NCBI RefSeq assembly: GCF_037044555.1
Contig: NZ_CP146275.1
Span: forward strand, 2,026,501 to 2,090,500
Length of the DNA: 64,000 nt
Source of the DNA: Pelagibacterium nitratireducens
GTDB taxonomy: Bacteria; Pseudomonadota; Alphaproteobacteria; Rhizobiales; Devosiaceae
Direction of reading: 5' to 3'
Under the pieces are notes generated by a model. The model worked only from the letters and a program-made list of their open reading frames with translations. It was not told where the DNA came from and searched no databases. Within the stretch, counting starts at the first letter, position 1. Every line of letters begins with the position of its first letter. This document shows, piece by piece, positions 47,339 to 57,523 of this stretch. A program made the translations under genes and the position numbers.

Positions 47339-50300
47339 TCACTGGCCAGCGGCGAGGCCGGCCAGTCGCGAAAGGATCGCAGCGCTGCCTTTGAGCCGCT
47401 GCTCGGCAGTCGGCCAGTTGCGCGCGAACATGATTTTCTGATCGGGACGCAGCCGGGCCGCCTGGCCAGGATCTGCAATATGGCGCACCAATCCGGCAGG
47501 ATTTGGGAAAACGCCATTGCGCAGCGTGATAAGCGCGCCCTTGGGGCCGGCATCGACCTTTTCGACATTGGCGGCACGACACAGGGATTTGATGAGCACG
47601 ACCTTGAGCAGCGCCTCGACCTCCTCGGGCAGTGGGCCGAACCGGTCGATCATTTCCGCGCCGACGCCGTCGATTTCGTTGGCATCGGTCAGATCGCCCA
47701 AGCGGCGGTAAAGCTGCATACGGACCTGAAGGTCGGGCACGTAGGCCTCCGGGATCATCACGGGCATGCCAAGAGAAATCTGCGGCGACCACTGTCCGGC
47801 CTCTTCCTCCTCGGCCGACTGCCCTGCCCTTAATGAGGCTACCGCCTCTTCGAGCATGGACTGGTAGAGCTCGAACCCCACTTCGCGGATGTGGCCGGAC
47901 TGCTCTTCGCCCAGGAGATTGCCGGCGCCGCGAATATCGAGATCGTGGCTGGCAAGCTGGAAGCCGGCGCCAAGCGATTCGAGGGATTGGAGCACCTGGA
48001 GGCGGCGTTGGGCCTGATCATTGAGCTTGCGGTCTGCCGGCACCGTGAAAATGGCGTAGGCGCGGGTCTTGGAACGACCGATGCGCCCACGGATCTGATA
48101 GAGCTGGGCGAGGCCGAACTTGTCGGCGCGATGCACAATGAGCGTATTGGCTGTCGGCACATCCAAGCCCGATTCCACGATAGTGGTGGCGACAAGCACA
48201 TCGAACTTGCCATCGTAAAAGGCGTTCATGGTGTCATCGAGCTGTTGTGGCGCCATTTGCCCGTTGGCGACCACGAAACTGACCTCGGGAACATGGTCGG
48301 TCAGAAATTGCGCGATGTCGGCCTGATCGGAAATGCGCGGGCAGACATAGAAGGCCTGCCCACCACGATATTTTTCGCGCAGCAGGGCTTCACGCACGAC
48401 AAGCGGGTCGAAGGGCGACACGAAGGTGCGGATGGCGAGGCGATCGACGGGAGGCGTCGCAAGCAGCGACAGGTCGCGCACGCCGGTCAGGGCCAGTTGC
48501 AGGGTGCGCGGGATGGGCGTCGCCGATAGGGTGAGCACGTGGACGTTGGCGCGCATCTCCTTGAGGCGCTCCTTGTGTGCGACGCCGAAATGCTGCTCCT
48601 CATCGACGATCATCAGGCCAATGTCGCGGAACTGAATCGATTTCGACAGCAGGGCGTGGGTGCCCACGACGATATCGACGCTGCCGTCCTTGAGTCCTTC
48701 CTTGGTCGCCTTGAGTTCGGCGGCGGGCACCAGCCTGGAAGCCTGACGCACACGCACCGGCAGACCGGAGAAACGGTCCGAGAAGGTTTTGAAGTGCTGG
48801 CGGGACAGCAGGGTCGTGGGCACGACAATGGCGACCTGACGCCCGCTCATGGCCATGACGAAGGCGGCGCGCAACGCCACTTCGGTCTTGCCGAAGCCCA
48901 CATCGCCGCAGACCAGCCGGTCCATGATGCGACCGGAAGTGAGGTCGTCGAACACGGCGTCGATAGTCGCGAGTTGATCCTCGGTTTCCTCGTAAGGGAA
49001 CCGGGCGCAGAACTCGTCGTAAGCGCCCGTCTGGACTTCGATGGGATCGGTATGGGCCGTCTGGCGGGCGGCAGCGATCTTGATGAGCTGCTCGGCCATG
49101 TCGCGGATGCGTTTTTTAAGCTTGGACTTCTTGGCCTGCCAGGCGACGCCGCCCAGTTTGTCGAGTTCGGCGCCTTCAGCGCCATAGCGCGAGAGCAGTT
49201 CGATATTTTCGACCGGAAGGTAGAGCTTGTCGCCTTTGGCGTATTCGATCTCGACGCAATCATGGGGTGCGCCCTGCACCTCGATGGCTTTGAGGCCGAT
49301 GAACCGCCCGATGCCGTGATCGACGTGGACGACAAGATCGCCAGCAGAAAGCGCACTCGCTTCGGTGAGCGCGTCGGACGCCTTTTTACGCCGGGTCTGG
49401 CGGATGATGCGTTCGCCGAGGATGTCCTGTTCGGACAGGACGGCGATATCATCTGTCAGATAGCCGGTTTCGAGTGGCAGGACGACGAGGCCGAGCTGGC
49501 CGATTTTGAGCAGATCGACCTGTTTCCAGTTCTCGAGCTTTTTGACTGCCTTAAGGCCGTGATCCTTGAGCACCTGGCCCATGCGATCGCGGGTGCCTTC
49601 GGTCCAGCATGAAATGACGGTCCTACGCCCTGCCCTCGCCTCGGTCTTGATGCGCGAAATGACCGCTTCAAACAGGTTGGTATCTGCCGCCTGGCGTTCG
49701 GCGGCAAAGCTGGGCGCCAGATGACCGGCGCAGTCGATGACGGGCAGGTTCTCATCGGCGGGCAGGAAGGGCGAAAGTTCGGAAATCTCGTGGCCACGGG
49801 CCAACTCGTATGGCCCCTGCTCCACGTTATAGAGCAGTTCGGGTTTAAGCGGCTTGTAAGGTGCGCCGGCGGTGCTGCCCTGCTCGCGGGCCTCCTTGCG
49901 GGCGCTGTAATAGTCGAGGATCTGGTCGCGGCGCTCGGCATAGGCCTCGCGCGACTGATCGTCGAAATAGACAGGGGCATCGCCGATATAGGCGGGCAGC
50001 GTTTCCATCTCATCGTAAAAGAAGGGCAACCAGTGCTCTATGCCCGCAAAACGCTGCCCGGCGCTGATGGCGCCATAGAGCGGGTCGTCGGCCGTGTTGC
50101 CACCGAAGGCTGTTGTGTAGTTGCGGCGGAAGCGGCGGATGGTGTCTTCGTTCAGCATGGCCTCGCTCATGGGAACGAGGGTGACCGATTTGACATTGCC
50201 GGTGGTGCGCTGGCTTTCGGGATCGAAAGCGCGAATGGTTTCAAGCTGCTGGCCGAAAAAGTCAAAGCGCAGTGGAGCATCGTGGCCGGCGGGGTAGAGA

Positions 50301-50821
50301 TCAACCAGTCCGCCCCGCACCGCGTATTCGCCGGCTTCGCGCACCGTGGGCACGCGCAGATAGCCATTGTTGGTGGCCCATCCGATCAGCTTTTCACTAT
50401 CGACCATGCGTCCGGCCGCTGCCGAAAATGTCATGGCGGCGACCACATCACGCGGCACGACGCGCTGAATGAGCGCATTGACGGCGGTGAGGACGATGGC
50501 GCCCTTGATCGCGGGATCGACCAGTTGGGCCAGGGCCGACATGCGGGCGGCGATGGTTACGGCGTTTGGCGAAACGCGATCATAGGGCAGACAGTCCCAG
50601 GCGGGAAAGATCAGCACGGGATGGCCGGGCAACATGGTTTGCAGGATATCGGCCATGCGCTGCAGGCGACGACCATCACGCGCAACAAAGACAATAGAAA
50701 CAGGTGCTTGTGGCGTTTCTTTCAGACGGTTTTCTATTTCGCGCGACAGCACCGCCGGCTGCATGCCGTCGGGAAGGTTGGCCAGAATCCTTGAGGGTCT
50801 GTCGCGCAGCAAATCGTCCAT
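47339..50821 (-). CDS. mfd: Transcription-repair coupling factor Mfd
   Basis: 1160 residues, normal length. The N-terminal UvrB-homology part (VFVARDGRRLQRMADILQTM, LIFPAWDCLPYDRVSPNA) is followed by the RNA-polymerase-interaction domain (LVVHVDHGIGRFIGLKAIEV) and a RecG-like motor with Walker A VCGDVGFGKTEVALRAAFV, DEEQHFGVAHKERL and LTLSATPIPRTLQ. It removes stalled polymerase and recruits UvrA. The gene follows sdhE by 4 bp on the minus strand. Confidence 0.97.
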   Translation of the reverse strand: MDDLLRDRPSRILANLPDGMQPAVLSREIENRLKETPQAPVSIVFVARDGRRLQRMADILQTMLPGHPVLIFPAWDCLPYDRVSPNAVTIAARMSALAQLVDPAIKGAIVLTAVNALIQRVVPRDVVAAMTFSAAAGRMVDSEKLIGWATNNGYLRVPTVREAGEYAVRGGLVDLYPAGHDAPLRFDFFGQQLETIRAFDPESQRTTGNVKSVTLVPMSEAMLNEDTIRRFRRNYTTAFGGNTADDPLYGAISAGQRFAGIEHWLPFFYDEMETLPAYIGDAPVYFDDQSREAYAERRDQILDYYSARKEAREQGSTAGAPYKPLKPELLYNVEQGPYELARGHEISELSPFLPADENLPVIDCAGHLAPSFAAERQAADTNLFEAVISRIKTEARAGRRTVISCWTEGTRDRMGQVLKDHGLKAVKKLENWKQVDLLKIGQLGLVVLPLETGYLTDDIAVLSEQDILGERIIRQTRRKKASDALTEASALSAGDLVVHVDHGIGRFIGLKAIEVQGAPHDCVEIEYAKGDKLYLPVENIELLSRYGAEGAELDKLGGVAWQAKKSKLKKRIRDMAEQLIKIAAARQTAHTDPIEVQTGAYDEFCARFPYEETEDQLATIDAVFDDLTSGRIMDRLVCGDVGFGKTEVALRAAFVMAMSGRQVAIVVPTTLLSRQHFKTFSDRFSGLPVRVRQASRLVPAAELKATKEGLKDGSVDIVVGTHALLSKSIQFRDIGLMIVDEEQHFGVAHKERLKEMRANVHVLTLSATPIPRTLQLALTGVRDLSLLATPPVDRLAIRTFVSPFDPLVVREALLREKYRGGQAFYVCPRISDQADIAQFLTDHVPEVSFVVANGQMAPQQLDDTMNAFYDGKFDVLVATTIVESGLDVPTANTLIVHRADKFGLAQLYQIRGRIGRSKTRAYAIFTVPADRKLNDQAQRRLQVLQSLESLGAGFQLASHDLDIRGAGNLLGEEQSGHIREVGFELYQSMLEEAVASLRAGQSAEEEEAGQWSPQISLGMPVMIPEAYVPDLQVRMQLYRRLGDLTDANEIDGVGAEMIDRFGPLPEEVEALLKVVLIKSLCRAANVEKVDAGPKGALITLRNGVFPNPAGLVRHIADPGQAARLRPDQKIMFARNWPTAEQRLKGSAAILSRLAGLAAGQ

Positions 50822-50825
50822 GAAA

Positions 50826-51098
50826 CTAGTTCTGTGAAATCTTGTGGTTGCGGATCGTGTCGATCAGGTCGCGATCGGCGGTGTCGGGAATGTCGCTCTG
50901 GCCCATGAGCCAGGCCTGAAGGTCGGTTTCCTCGTGGTCCATCAGGGCCTCGAGGCGATCGAGCATTTCGGCATCGAGCGATTCGAGATGATCGGCGACG
51001 AATCCGCCGATCAAAATATCCATTTCCTGGGTGCCGCGATGCTGGGCGCGGTAAAGCGCGCGCTTGCGGCGCATTTCGATGGCGTTTGTGTCGGTCAT
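50826..51098 (-). CDS. sdhE: Succinate dehydrogenase assembly factor SdhE
   Basis: 90 residues. The family motif RGTQEMD (RGxxE type) follows an arginine-rich helix (RRKRALYRAQH) and precedes acidic helices (LDRLEALMDHEETDLQAWLM). It helps attach FAD to SdhA. Lies directly upstream of mfd, as in many alphaproteobacteria, and divergent from recG across 127 bp. Confidence 0.9.
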   Translation of the reverse strand: MTDTNAIEMRRKRALYRAQHRGTQEMDILIGGFVADHLESLDAEMLDRLEALMDHEETDLQAWLMGQSDIPDTADRDLIDTIRNHKISQN

Positions 51099-51225
51099 GG
51101 TCCAGACAGATATTGAGGCTCGGGACCGCAGTTATTAGAGACATTTGGTGGCGCTGTCAGCCTTTTGCCATGGCACACAAGCATATATCGTTCCGTTTCC
51201 GTTCATATTAGCCCAGTTTTGAGTC

Positions 51226-53331
51226 GTGCCCCGCCCCGATCTGCTGAACCCGCTGTTCAAATCGCTCAAATCGATGAAAGGCGTCGGGCCGCAACTGGGC
51301 GCGCTGTTCGCCAGGTTCTTTGGTGCGCCCGACGGGCAGGACGCCGTGGTTCTCGATGTGCTCATGCACATGCCGTCCGGGGTTATCGATAGGCGCGCGC
51401 AGAACGGGGTGGCCTATGCGCCTGTCGGATCGATCGCCACGCTGAAGCTTCATATCGACGAGCATATCGTGCCGCCACGCAACAGCCGGGCGCCGTTGCG
51501 AATCAAGGCGCATGACGAAACCGGAGAGATCACGCTGAGCTTTTTCGGGGCTAGAGGCGGCTGGGTGGAAAAGCAATTGCCGATCGGCGACATCCGGTAC
51601 GTCTCCGGGGAAATCGGTTTTTTCGGTCGCGAAAAGCAGATGACGCATCCCGATTACATCGTGGAGCCCGACAATCTCGCGAGCCTGCCGATGGTCGAGC
51701 CGGTTTATCCGCTCACCCACGGGCTTTCGTCACGGGCTCTGCGCAAGGTGATCGCCTCGGCCCTCGATCTCGTGCCGATCATTCCCGAATGGACGGGCAG
51801 AGACCGGCGCACCATCATGAACTGGCCGGGATTTTCCGAGGCGCTGCGCCATATTCATGCGCCGCAGCGGCCGAGCGAGGGCGACATCGTTTCACCCTCG
51901 CGCATGCGGCTGGCTTATGACGAATACCTGGCCGGACAATTGGCGCTGTCTCTGATCCGGGAAACCATGGTCAAATCCTCGGGCATTGCGCGGCGCGTGA
52001 CCGAAGAGATCACCGATAAGGTAGAGAGTGCCCTACCTTTCGCGCTGACCGATGGGCAACGACTGGCGATTTCGGATATTCGCGAGGATCTGGAAAAGCC
52101 GACCCGCATGTCACGGCTTTTGCAGGGCGATGTGGGGTCGGGCAAGACAGTGGTGGCTCTGATGGCCATGGCGATGGTGGCCGAGGATGGCGGGCAATCG
52201 GCCTTGATGGCGCCGACCGAACTTCTCGCGAGCCAGCATTTCCGGACACTCCAGCCGCTGGCCGAAAAGGCCGGGCTCAAGACCGTGCTGATGACCGGGA
52301 AAATGCCGGCGTCGGAAAGGCGGACGGCGTTGGCCGGGCTGGCCGATGGATCGATCACCATTGCCGTGGGTACCCATGCGCTGTTCCAGAGCGGGGTGGA
52401 GTTTGACAATCTCGGACTGACGGTTGTCGACGAACAGCACCGGTTCGGGGTGCATCAGCGGCTGGCGCTGTCCGAAAAGGGGCACAAGACGGACCTGCTG
52501 GTGATGACGGCGACGCCCATTCCGCGCACGCTGGTGCTGACTCATTTCGGGGACATGGACGTTTCGGTGCTGCGCGAAAAACCGGCGGGACGGCAGCCCA
52601 TCGACACGGCGACGCTGCCGATTTCCGAATATGAGCGCGTTGTGGGCCGGCTGGCATCGCGGCTTGCGGAAGGCGCGCAGGCCTATTGGGTGTGCCCGCT
52701 GGTCGAGGAAAGCGACGTGCTCGACGTTGTAGCGGCAGAGGACCGGTTTGCGGAACTCAAGAAGAGCTTTGGCGACCGGGTGGAACTGATCCACGGACGG
52801 ATGAGCGCGGCGGCCAAGCAGGAGGCGATGGCGCGGTTCTCTTCAGGCGATGCCCAGATTCTCGTCGCGACAACGGTGATCGAAGTGGGGGTCGATGTGC
52901 CCAACGCGACGATCATCATCATTGAGCATGCCGAACGGTTCGGACTGGCGCAGTTGCATCAGTTGCGCGGCCGCGTGGGGCGCGGATCGGCGCGCTCGGT
53001 GTGCCTGTTGCTCTATTCCGAGCCGCTGAGCGAAACGGCCAAACAACGCCTCGAAGCCATCCGCCAAACCGATGACGGATTCGAGATTGCCGAAAAGGAC
53101 CTCGAATTGCGCGGCCAGGGCGATTTGCTGGGCACGCGGCAATCGGGCATGCCCGGCTATCGGATCGCCGTTCCGGACGTCCACAAGCATCTGCTGGAAA
53201 TGGCGCATGACGATGCGCGGGCGGCGCTTGAGCGCAATCCCGGGCTCAAGGGGCCGGAGGGCGAAGCACTGCGGTCGCTGCTCTATATTTTCCGCAAGGA
53301 TCTGGCCATTCCGCTGATCAAGGCGGGCTGA
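51226..53331 (+). CDS. recG: ATP-dependent DNA helicase RecG
   Basis: 701 residues from a GTG at 51226. The N-terminal wedge/OB part (LNPLFKSLKSMKGVGPQLGA) is followed by Walker A QGDVGSGKTVVALMAMAMV, DEQHRFGVHQR (DEQH) and the C-terminal helicase half with TVIEVGVDVPNATIIII and RGRVGRG. It regresses replication forks and branch-migrates Holliday junctions. The divergent arrangement with sdhE-mfd is common in the order. Confidence 0.96.
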   Translation: MPRPDLLNPLFKSLKSMKGVGPQLGALFARFFGAPDGQDAVVLDVLMHMPSGVIDRRAQNGVAYAPVGSIATLKLHIDEHIVPPRNSRAPLRIKAHDETGEITLSFFGARGGWVEKQLPIGDIRYVSGEIGFFGREKQMTHPDYIVEPDNLASLPMVEPVYPLTHGLSSRALRKVIASALDLVPIIPEWTGRDRRTIMNWPGFSEALRHIHAPQRPSEGDIVSPSRMRLAYDEYLAGQLALSLIRETMVKSSGIARRVTEEITDKVESALPFALTDGQRLAISDIREDLEKPTRMSRLLQGDVGSGKTVVALMAMAMVAEDGGQSALMAPTELLASQHFRTLQPLAEKAGLKTVLMTGKMPASERRTALAGLADGSITIAVGTHALFQSGVEFDNLGLTVVDEQHRFGVHQRLALSEKGHKTDLLVMTATPIPRTLVLTHFGDMDVSVLREKPAGRQPIDTATLPISEYERVVGRLASRLAEGAQAYWVCPLVEESDVLDVVAAEDRFAELKKSFGDRVELIHGRMSAAAKQEAMARFSSGDAQILVATTVIEVGVDVPNATIIIIEHAERFGLAQLHQLRGRVGRGSARSVCLLLYSEPLSETAKQRLEAIRQTDDGFEIAEKDLELRGQGDLLGTRQSGMPGYRIAVPDVHKHLLEMAHDDARAALERNPGLKGPEGEALRSLLYIFRKDLAIPLIKAG

Positions 53332-53404
53332 CCGGGGTGGCGACCCGCCGAGGAGCCGGCTAGAACTGGTTCACCATCACCACTCTTTGTCCAAGGTTTT
53401 TTCC

Positions 53405-54220
53405 ATGCAGCCCTCCCGCGACATTTCCCGCCTTATCGAGATCATGGCGCGCCTGCGCGACAGAGAAACAGGTTGCCCCTGGGATATAGAGCAGGATTTC
53501 AGATCGATCCGGCATTATACAATCGAGGAAGCCTATGAGGTGGCGGACGCGATCGAGCGCGAGGACTACGAGGATCTTCGCGATGAGTTGGGCGATCTTT
53601 TGCTACAGCCGATCTATCACGCGCAGATGGCCAAGGAAGAAGGCCTGTTCGAGATCGGCGACGTCATCTATGCGGTCACCGAAAAGCTGATCCGGCGCCA
53701 TCCACACGTGTTCGGGGACGACGAGTCCGGGAATGCCGCATCGAGCGAGAAACGCTGGGAAGCGATCAAGGCTGGTGAGCGGGCGAAGAAAGCCGAACGG
53801 CGTGGCGGAGAAAAGCCACCGTCCCTGCTCGATGATGTTCCCGCTGGGCTACCGGCGCTGACGCGAGCGGGAAAACTGGCCAAGCGCGCCGCGCGGGTGG
53901 GTTTCGATTGGCCGGATACTGCATCGGTCATTGCCAAGATCGATGAGGAACTGGGCGAAGTCCAGGAGGCGCTTGCCGGGCCGAGCGAGGCGGCCAAGGC
54001 CGAGGAAATCGGCGACCTTTTGTTCGCAGTCGCCAACCTTGCCCGTCATGCGGGTATCGACCCGGAAGCCGCGCTGCGCGATGCCAATGCCAAATTCGTA
54101 CGGCGGTTCGAACATGTGGAAGCCCGGTGCCGCGAGAACGAGATCGAGATTTCCGAGGCGGGCCTTGAACGGCTGGATCTTTACTGGAACGAGATCCGCA
54201 AGGCCGACAAATCAGCTTGA
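53405..54220 (+). CDS. mazG: Nucleoside triphosphate pyrophosphohydrolase MazG
   Basis: 271 residues from the ATG at 53405, with AAGG eight bases upstream; a TTG six codons earlier is less likely. Both MazG repeats are present: LRDRETGCPWDIEQDFRSI with EEAYEVADAIEREDYEDLRD (metal-binding EExxE) and a second TASVIAKIDEELGEVQEALA with IGDLLFAVANLARH. It hydrolyses abnormal or excess NTPs. Its last 9 bp overlap the antisense end of hflX. Confidence 0.93.
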   Translation: MQPSRDISRLIEIMARLRDRETGCPWDIEQDFRSIRHYTIEEAYEVADAIEREDYEDLRDELGDLLLQPIYHAQMAKEEGLFEIGDVIYAVTEKLIRRHPHVFGDDESGNAASSEKRWEAIKAGERAKKAERRGGEKPPSLLDDVPAGLPALTRAGKLAKRAARVGFDWPDTASVIAKIDEELGEVQEALAGPSEAAKAEEIGDLLFAVANLARHAGIDPEAALRDANAKFVRRFEHVEARCRENEIEISEAGLERLDLYWNEIRKADKSA

Positions 54221-55567
54221 TCCGTCGAGACCGGTAATCCGGCCGGCGAATTTTTCCGAAAACTCGGCACGGTGCCGGGGCAGAACCCGGACAGTGTAGC
54301 GCGTGCCTTCATCGTCGGGTTCGCCGCGCTCGACAACTTCAGCGTTGGCGTAAAGCCAGCCTGTTTCAGAACTCGATTCGTGCGGAATCAGGACACTGAA
54401 CAGGCGCGAATCCTGGGCCAGCGTTTTTTCGACGGCAAGGAGAAGGTCGGGCAGCCCCTGGCCGGTCACGGCCGAAACCGGAATGGCGGCCGCGACTTTT
54501 CCCGCTGGCGTGATATTCGCCAGGCCGTCGATGGCTTCGGCAGGCAGGCTGTCGATCTTGTTCCAGACCTCGATGATCGGCGTGGTTTCGCCGGTGACAC
54601 CGAGCGAAGCCAGAACCGAGAGCACGTCGTTTGCCTGTGCCGGATGGTCGGGGTTGGAAACGTCGCGGACGTGCAAGATGACCTGGGCCTGCGTTACTTC
54701 CTCGAGCGTACCGCGAAAGGCGGCCACAAGATCGGTCGGCAGATCGGAAATGAAGCCAACGGTATCGGACAGGATGACGTCGCGGCCATGGGGGAGCGAG
54801 GCGCGGCGCACGGTGGTGTCGAGCGTTGCGAACAACAGGTTCTCAGCCATGACCCCCGAGCCGGTGATGGCGTTGAACAGGCTCGACTTGCCGGCATTGG
54901 TGTAACCGACCAGCGCGACGACGGGGAACGGCACAGAATCGCGGGGGCCGCGCTGCAGCTGACGGGTGCGGCGCACCTTGTCGAGGCGGCGCTCGAGAAC
55001 GAGAATGCGGTCCTGAATCTGGCGTCGGTCGGATTCGATCTGGGTTTCGCCCGGACCGCCAAGAAAGCCGCCGCCGCCGCGCTGACGCTCAAGGTGGGTC
55101 CAGGAGCGGACCAGACGGCCCTTCTGGTAATTGAGATGGGCGAGTTCGACCTGCAGCACACCCTCGCGGGTCGCGGCGCGCTCACCGAAGATTTCGAGAA
55201 TCAGCGCCGTGCGGTCAAGGACCTTTACGCCGATCTCGCGTTCGAGATTGCGTTGCTGGATGGCCGAGAGCGGCGCATCGATGACCAGCAGTTCAATCTC
55301 TCGCTCCTTGGCCCACTCGGCAAGCTGCTGCACCTGCCCGCCACCGAGATAGGTCGACGGCTTGATTTCGCGCACGCGCAGGATTTCGGTGAACACCAGG
55401 TCGAGCGCTATGGCCGCGGCAAGCCCGATAAATTCGGCATGCCGCGCCTCGGCCGGGCGCGCATAACGGTTATGCCTGACGTCGGGGGTTACGAGACCAG
55501 TGCGTGTGGGGACTTCGCGAAGGTCCACGAAGCCCTTGCCATCGTCGTCGTCTTCTTTATCGATCAA
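54212..55567 (-). CDS. hflX: GTPase HflX
   Basis: 451 residues. The N-terminal half with [20 protein letters not shown] and [20 protein letters not shown] carries the HflX-specific domain; [19 protein letters not shown] is the diagnostic signature. G1 is [16 protein letters not shown], with [10 protein letters not shown] as G3 and NKIDSLP as G4. It binds ribosomes and rescues them under stress. It overlaps hfq by ATGA upstream and mazG at the 3' ends. Confidence 0.96.
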   Translation of the reverse strand: MIDKEDDDDGKGFVDLREVPTRTGLVTPDVRHNRYARPAEARHAEFIGLAAAIALDLVFTEILRVREIKPSTYLGGGQVQQLAEWAKEREIELLVIDAPLSAIQQRNLEREIGVKVLDRTALILEIFGERAATREGVLQVELAHLNYQKGRLVRSWTHLERQRGGGGFLGGPGETQIESDRRQIQDRILVLERRLDKVRRTRQLQRGPRDSVPFPVVALVGYTNAGKSSLFNAITGSGVMAENLLFATLDTTVRRASLPHGRDVILSDTVGFISDLPTDLVAAFRGTLEEVTQAQVILHVRDVSNPDHPAQANDVLSVLASLGVTGETTPIIEVWNKIDSLPAEAIDGLANITPAGKVAAAIPVSAVTGQGLPDLLLAVEKTLAQDSRLFSVLIPHESSSETGWLYANAEVVERGEPDDEGTRYTVRVLPRHRAEFSEKFAGRITGLDGSS

Positions 55568-55809
55568 TCGGTGTTGCTCTCGGGGTCGAACAGTTGAATG
55601 GGTGCGCCCGGCATGATCGTCGAAATTGCGTGCTTATAGACCAGTTGGCTCTGGGCATCGCGACGCAGCAACAGACAGAAATTGTCGAACCAGGTGATGA
55701 CGCCCTGCAATTTGACGCCGTTAACGAGAAAGATCGTCACCGGAACCTTGTTCTTGCGAACGTGATTGAGAAAGGCATCTTGAAGGTTCTGCACCTTTTC
55801 ACTGGGCAT
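55564..55809 (-). CDS. hfq: RNA chaperone Hfq
   Basis: 81 residues from the ATG at 55809, 8 bp after AGAGG. The Sm1 motif ([20 protein letters not shown]), the Sm2 motif with YKHAIST and the N-terminal helix [15 protein letters not shown] are all as expected. It pairs small RNAs with mRNAs. Alphaproteobacterial Hfq is this short. Order hfq-hflX with 4-bp overlap is conserved. Confidence 0.97.
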   Translation of the reverse strand: MPSEKVQNLQDAFLNHVRKNKVPVTIFLVNGVKLQGVITWFDNFCLLLRRDAQSQLVYKHAISTIMPGAPIQLFDPESNTD

Positions 55810-55966
55810 TGTACGGCCTCTTGTTTGCGTCGGACATGGAGCACCGGTCAGACGCCCGACCGACTTTTTGTTTGACAACCAGCTTGGGTGCCGCCCTGCC
55901 CGTTTGACGCATTACATGTCAACTCGGTAACTATTGCATATCTCATGGAACGAGCCTAGAGCGGAA

Positions 55967-57406
55967 TTACCAGCGATTTCCTGTAATTGCCGCCAGCACC
56001 ACCAGGATTTCGATGCGGGCGATGGTGGCCAGTGCGGCGATCGTTAGCAGGGTGGCGTCGGACGCAACGCCCTGGGACAGCCCGGGAACAGCAGAGTCGA
56101 CGAGATTGCCGACCTGTGAAAAGGCCCCCGCTGCAAGTGCCATGGCGGAAGGCAGGGAATGGCCCTGTGCGGCGAAGATCAGCAGCGCAATGGTGACGGC
56201 CAACACGCCGAGGAAAAAGGTGCTCCACACGGATTTGGCGATGATGCGCTGCTGGGTGTCGTATTGCACGTCGTCTCGCAGAATGGCGCTGGGATAAACG
56301 AGCCTGTCGAGTTCGTTGCCCACATGCTTGAGCATGGTGAGCAGGCGAAACGCCTTGATGCCTCCGGCCGTCGAATATGAACAGCCGCCAATGAAAACGA
56401 TAATGAGAATGGCCTCAAACGGTATGGAAACCCCCAGTCGCAGATCGTGGGTGATGCCGGTCGTGGTGGCGATCGAGATCATGTCGAAGACGTAATTGAA
56501 GGCGCTTTCAAAGCCCGGCCGACCGAGCGGCGGCGCGAAAATGGCTGCAAGGATGGCCATAACCACCAACGCGCCGATGGCCGCGAGATAGCGCATGCCT
56601 TCGTGATGTTCACGCGAGCCTTCGCCGCCCCGGGCAACAAGCAGGCGGTGCCAGATTATGCTGGTTGCGCCGATAAGCATGAAAACCATCATGACAATTT
56701 CGGCGAGCCGGTTGTCGAGGACGGATGTCGTCGATCCCGGGGGCACGAATCCGTTGGTGGAAAGCATGCTCATCGCCACGACAATGGCGTCGTCCGCGGG
56801 GACCCGCACGATGATCAACAACATGGCGCAGGTAATCGTCAGGGCCAGATAGGGCGCGGCGATCGATTGCAGCGTGACGAAAATGCGCGGATCGTTTTCG
56901 GTGCGGGCGTGCTGGACCTGCCGCAGGTTTGCGTTGGGTATGCCGCCCACCCGGTATGGCCCCAACACATAGACGGCCAGCGTCAGGGTTGTCAGGCCGC
57001 CCACCCATGCCACCGTGGCCCGGTAAAAGGTCATGGACGGCGACAAATCGGCGGGCGGGCGCAGGGTTGCCCCAAGCGTAACGGCGGCCGAGCTGGCCTC
57101 GAAAATGGCCGGGACGAGCTGTTGGCCCTCGACCAGAATGAAAAGGGGCACGGCGGCGGCAATCAATGACAGCCATACGGTAATGGCCGCCATGAATACC
57201 CCTGCCCTGTTAAGCGTGCGCGCCCGCCGGCTGAGCGAAAGAATGGTGACAGCGGACAGAAACCCGTACCCGACGGCAACCAGAAAAATCGCCTCGAGGG
57301 CGCGCCAATTGCCTTCGACCAGCGCAACAAACAGCGGCAACACCAATGAGAGGGCGAAGACCCCGAACACACCGGCCGATAGAATTCCGATGGTGGGCAA
57401 ACCCAT
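55967..57406 (-). CDS. trkH: TrkH-family potassium uptake channel subunit
   Basis: 479 residues with ten or more membrane spans and the four P-loop-like selectivity segments of TrkH/KtrB proteins (seen around STNGFVPPG, TTTGITHDL and the YSTAGGIKAFR motif). It imports potassium together with TrkA, which is encoded 118 bp upstream in the same orientation. The C-terminus ends in LVVLAAITGNRW. The 158-bp gap from the hfq ATG shows no gene. Confidence 0.9.
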   Translation of the reverse strand: MGLPTIGILSAGVFGVFALSLVLPLFVALVEGNWRALEAIFLVAVGYGFLSAVTILSLSRRARTLNRAGVFMAAITVWLSLIAAAVPLFILVEGQQLVPAIFEASSAAVTLGATLRPPADLSPSMTFYRATVAWVGGLTTLTLAVYVLGPYRVGGIPNANLRQVQHARTENDPRIFVTLQSIAAPYLALTITCAMLLIIVRVPADDAIVVAMSMLSTNGFVPPGSTTSVLDNRLAEIVMMVFMLIGATSIIWHRLLVARGGEGSREHHEGMRYLAAIGALVVMAILAAIFAPPLGRPGFESAFNYVFDMISIATTTGITHDLRLGVSIPFEAILIIVFIGGCSYSTAGGIKAFRLLTMLKHVGNELDRLVYPSAILRDDVQYDTQQRIIAKSVWSTFFLGVLAVTIALLIFAAQGHSLPSAMALAAGAFSQVGNLVDSAVPGLSQGVASDATLLTIAALATIARIEILVVLAAITGNRW

Positions 57407-57422
57407 CCCCTCTCAGGACATC

Positions 57423-57509
57423 TAGATCGTGTCAGTGATTCATTGAATCGCTGACACGATCTACCCCTCTTGTTTTGACGCAAGTCTTATCGGGAAACCG
57501 GTTCCCGAT
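57423..57509. repeat. Tandem palindromes between trkA and trkH (REP-like element)
   Basis: A 20-bp inverted repeat with one mismatch (arms 57423-57442 and 57444-57463, TAGATCGTGTCAG and its mirror) is followed 25 bp later by ATCGGGAA/TTCCCGAT (57489-57496 and 57502-57509). Similar GATCGTGTCAG palindromes recur in intergenic regions of several Hyphomicrobiales genomes, from memory; that is not checked here. It could be a REP-type repeat or a terminator of trkA. Confidence 0.55.
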
Positions 57510-57523
57510 TTTCCGGACTCGCT

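Noticed and set aside
54212-54220. mazG-hflX 3' overlap as a frameshift or assembly fault
   Set aside because: Both genes are full length with normal C-termini; a 9-bp convergent overlap is unremarkable.
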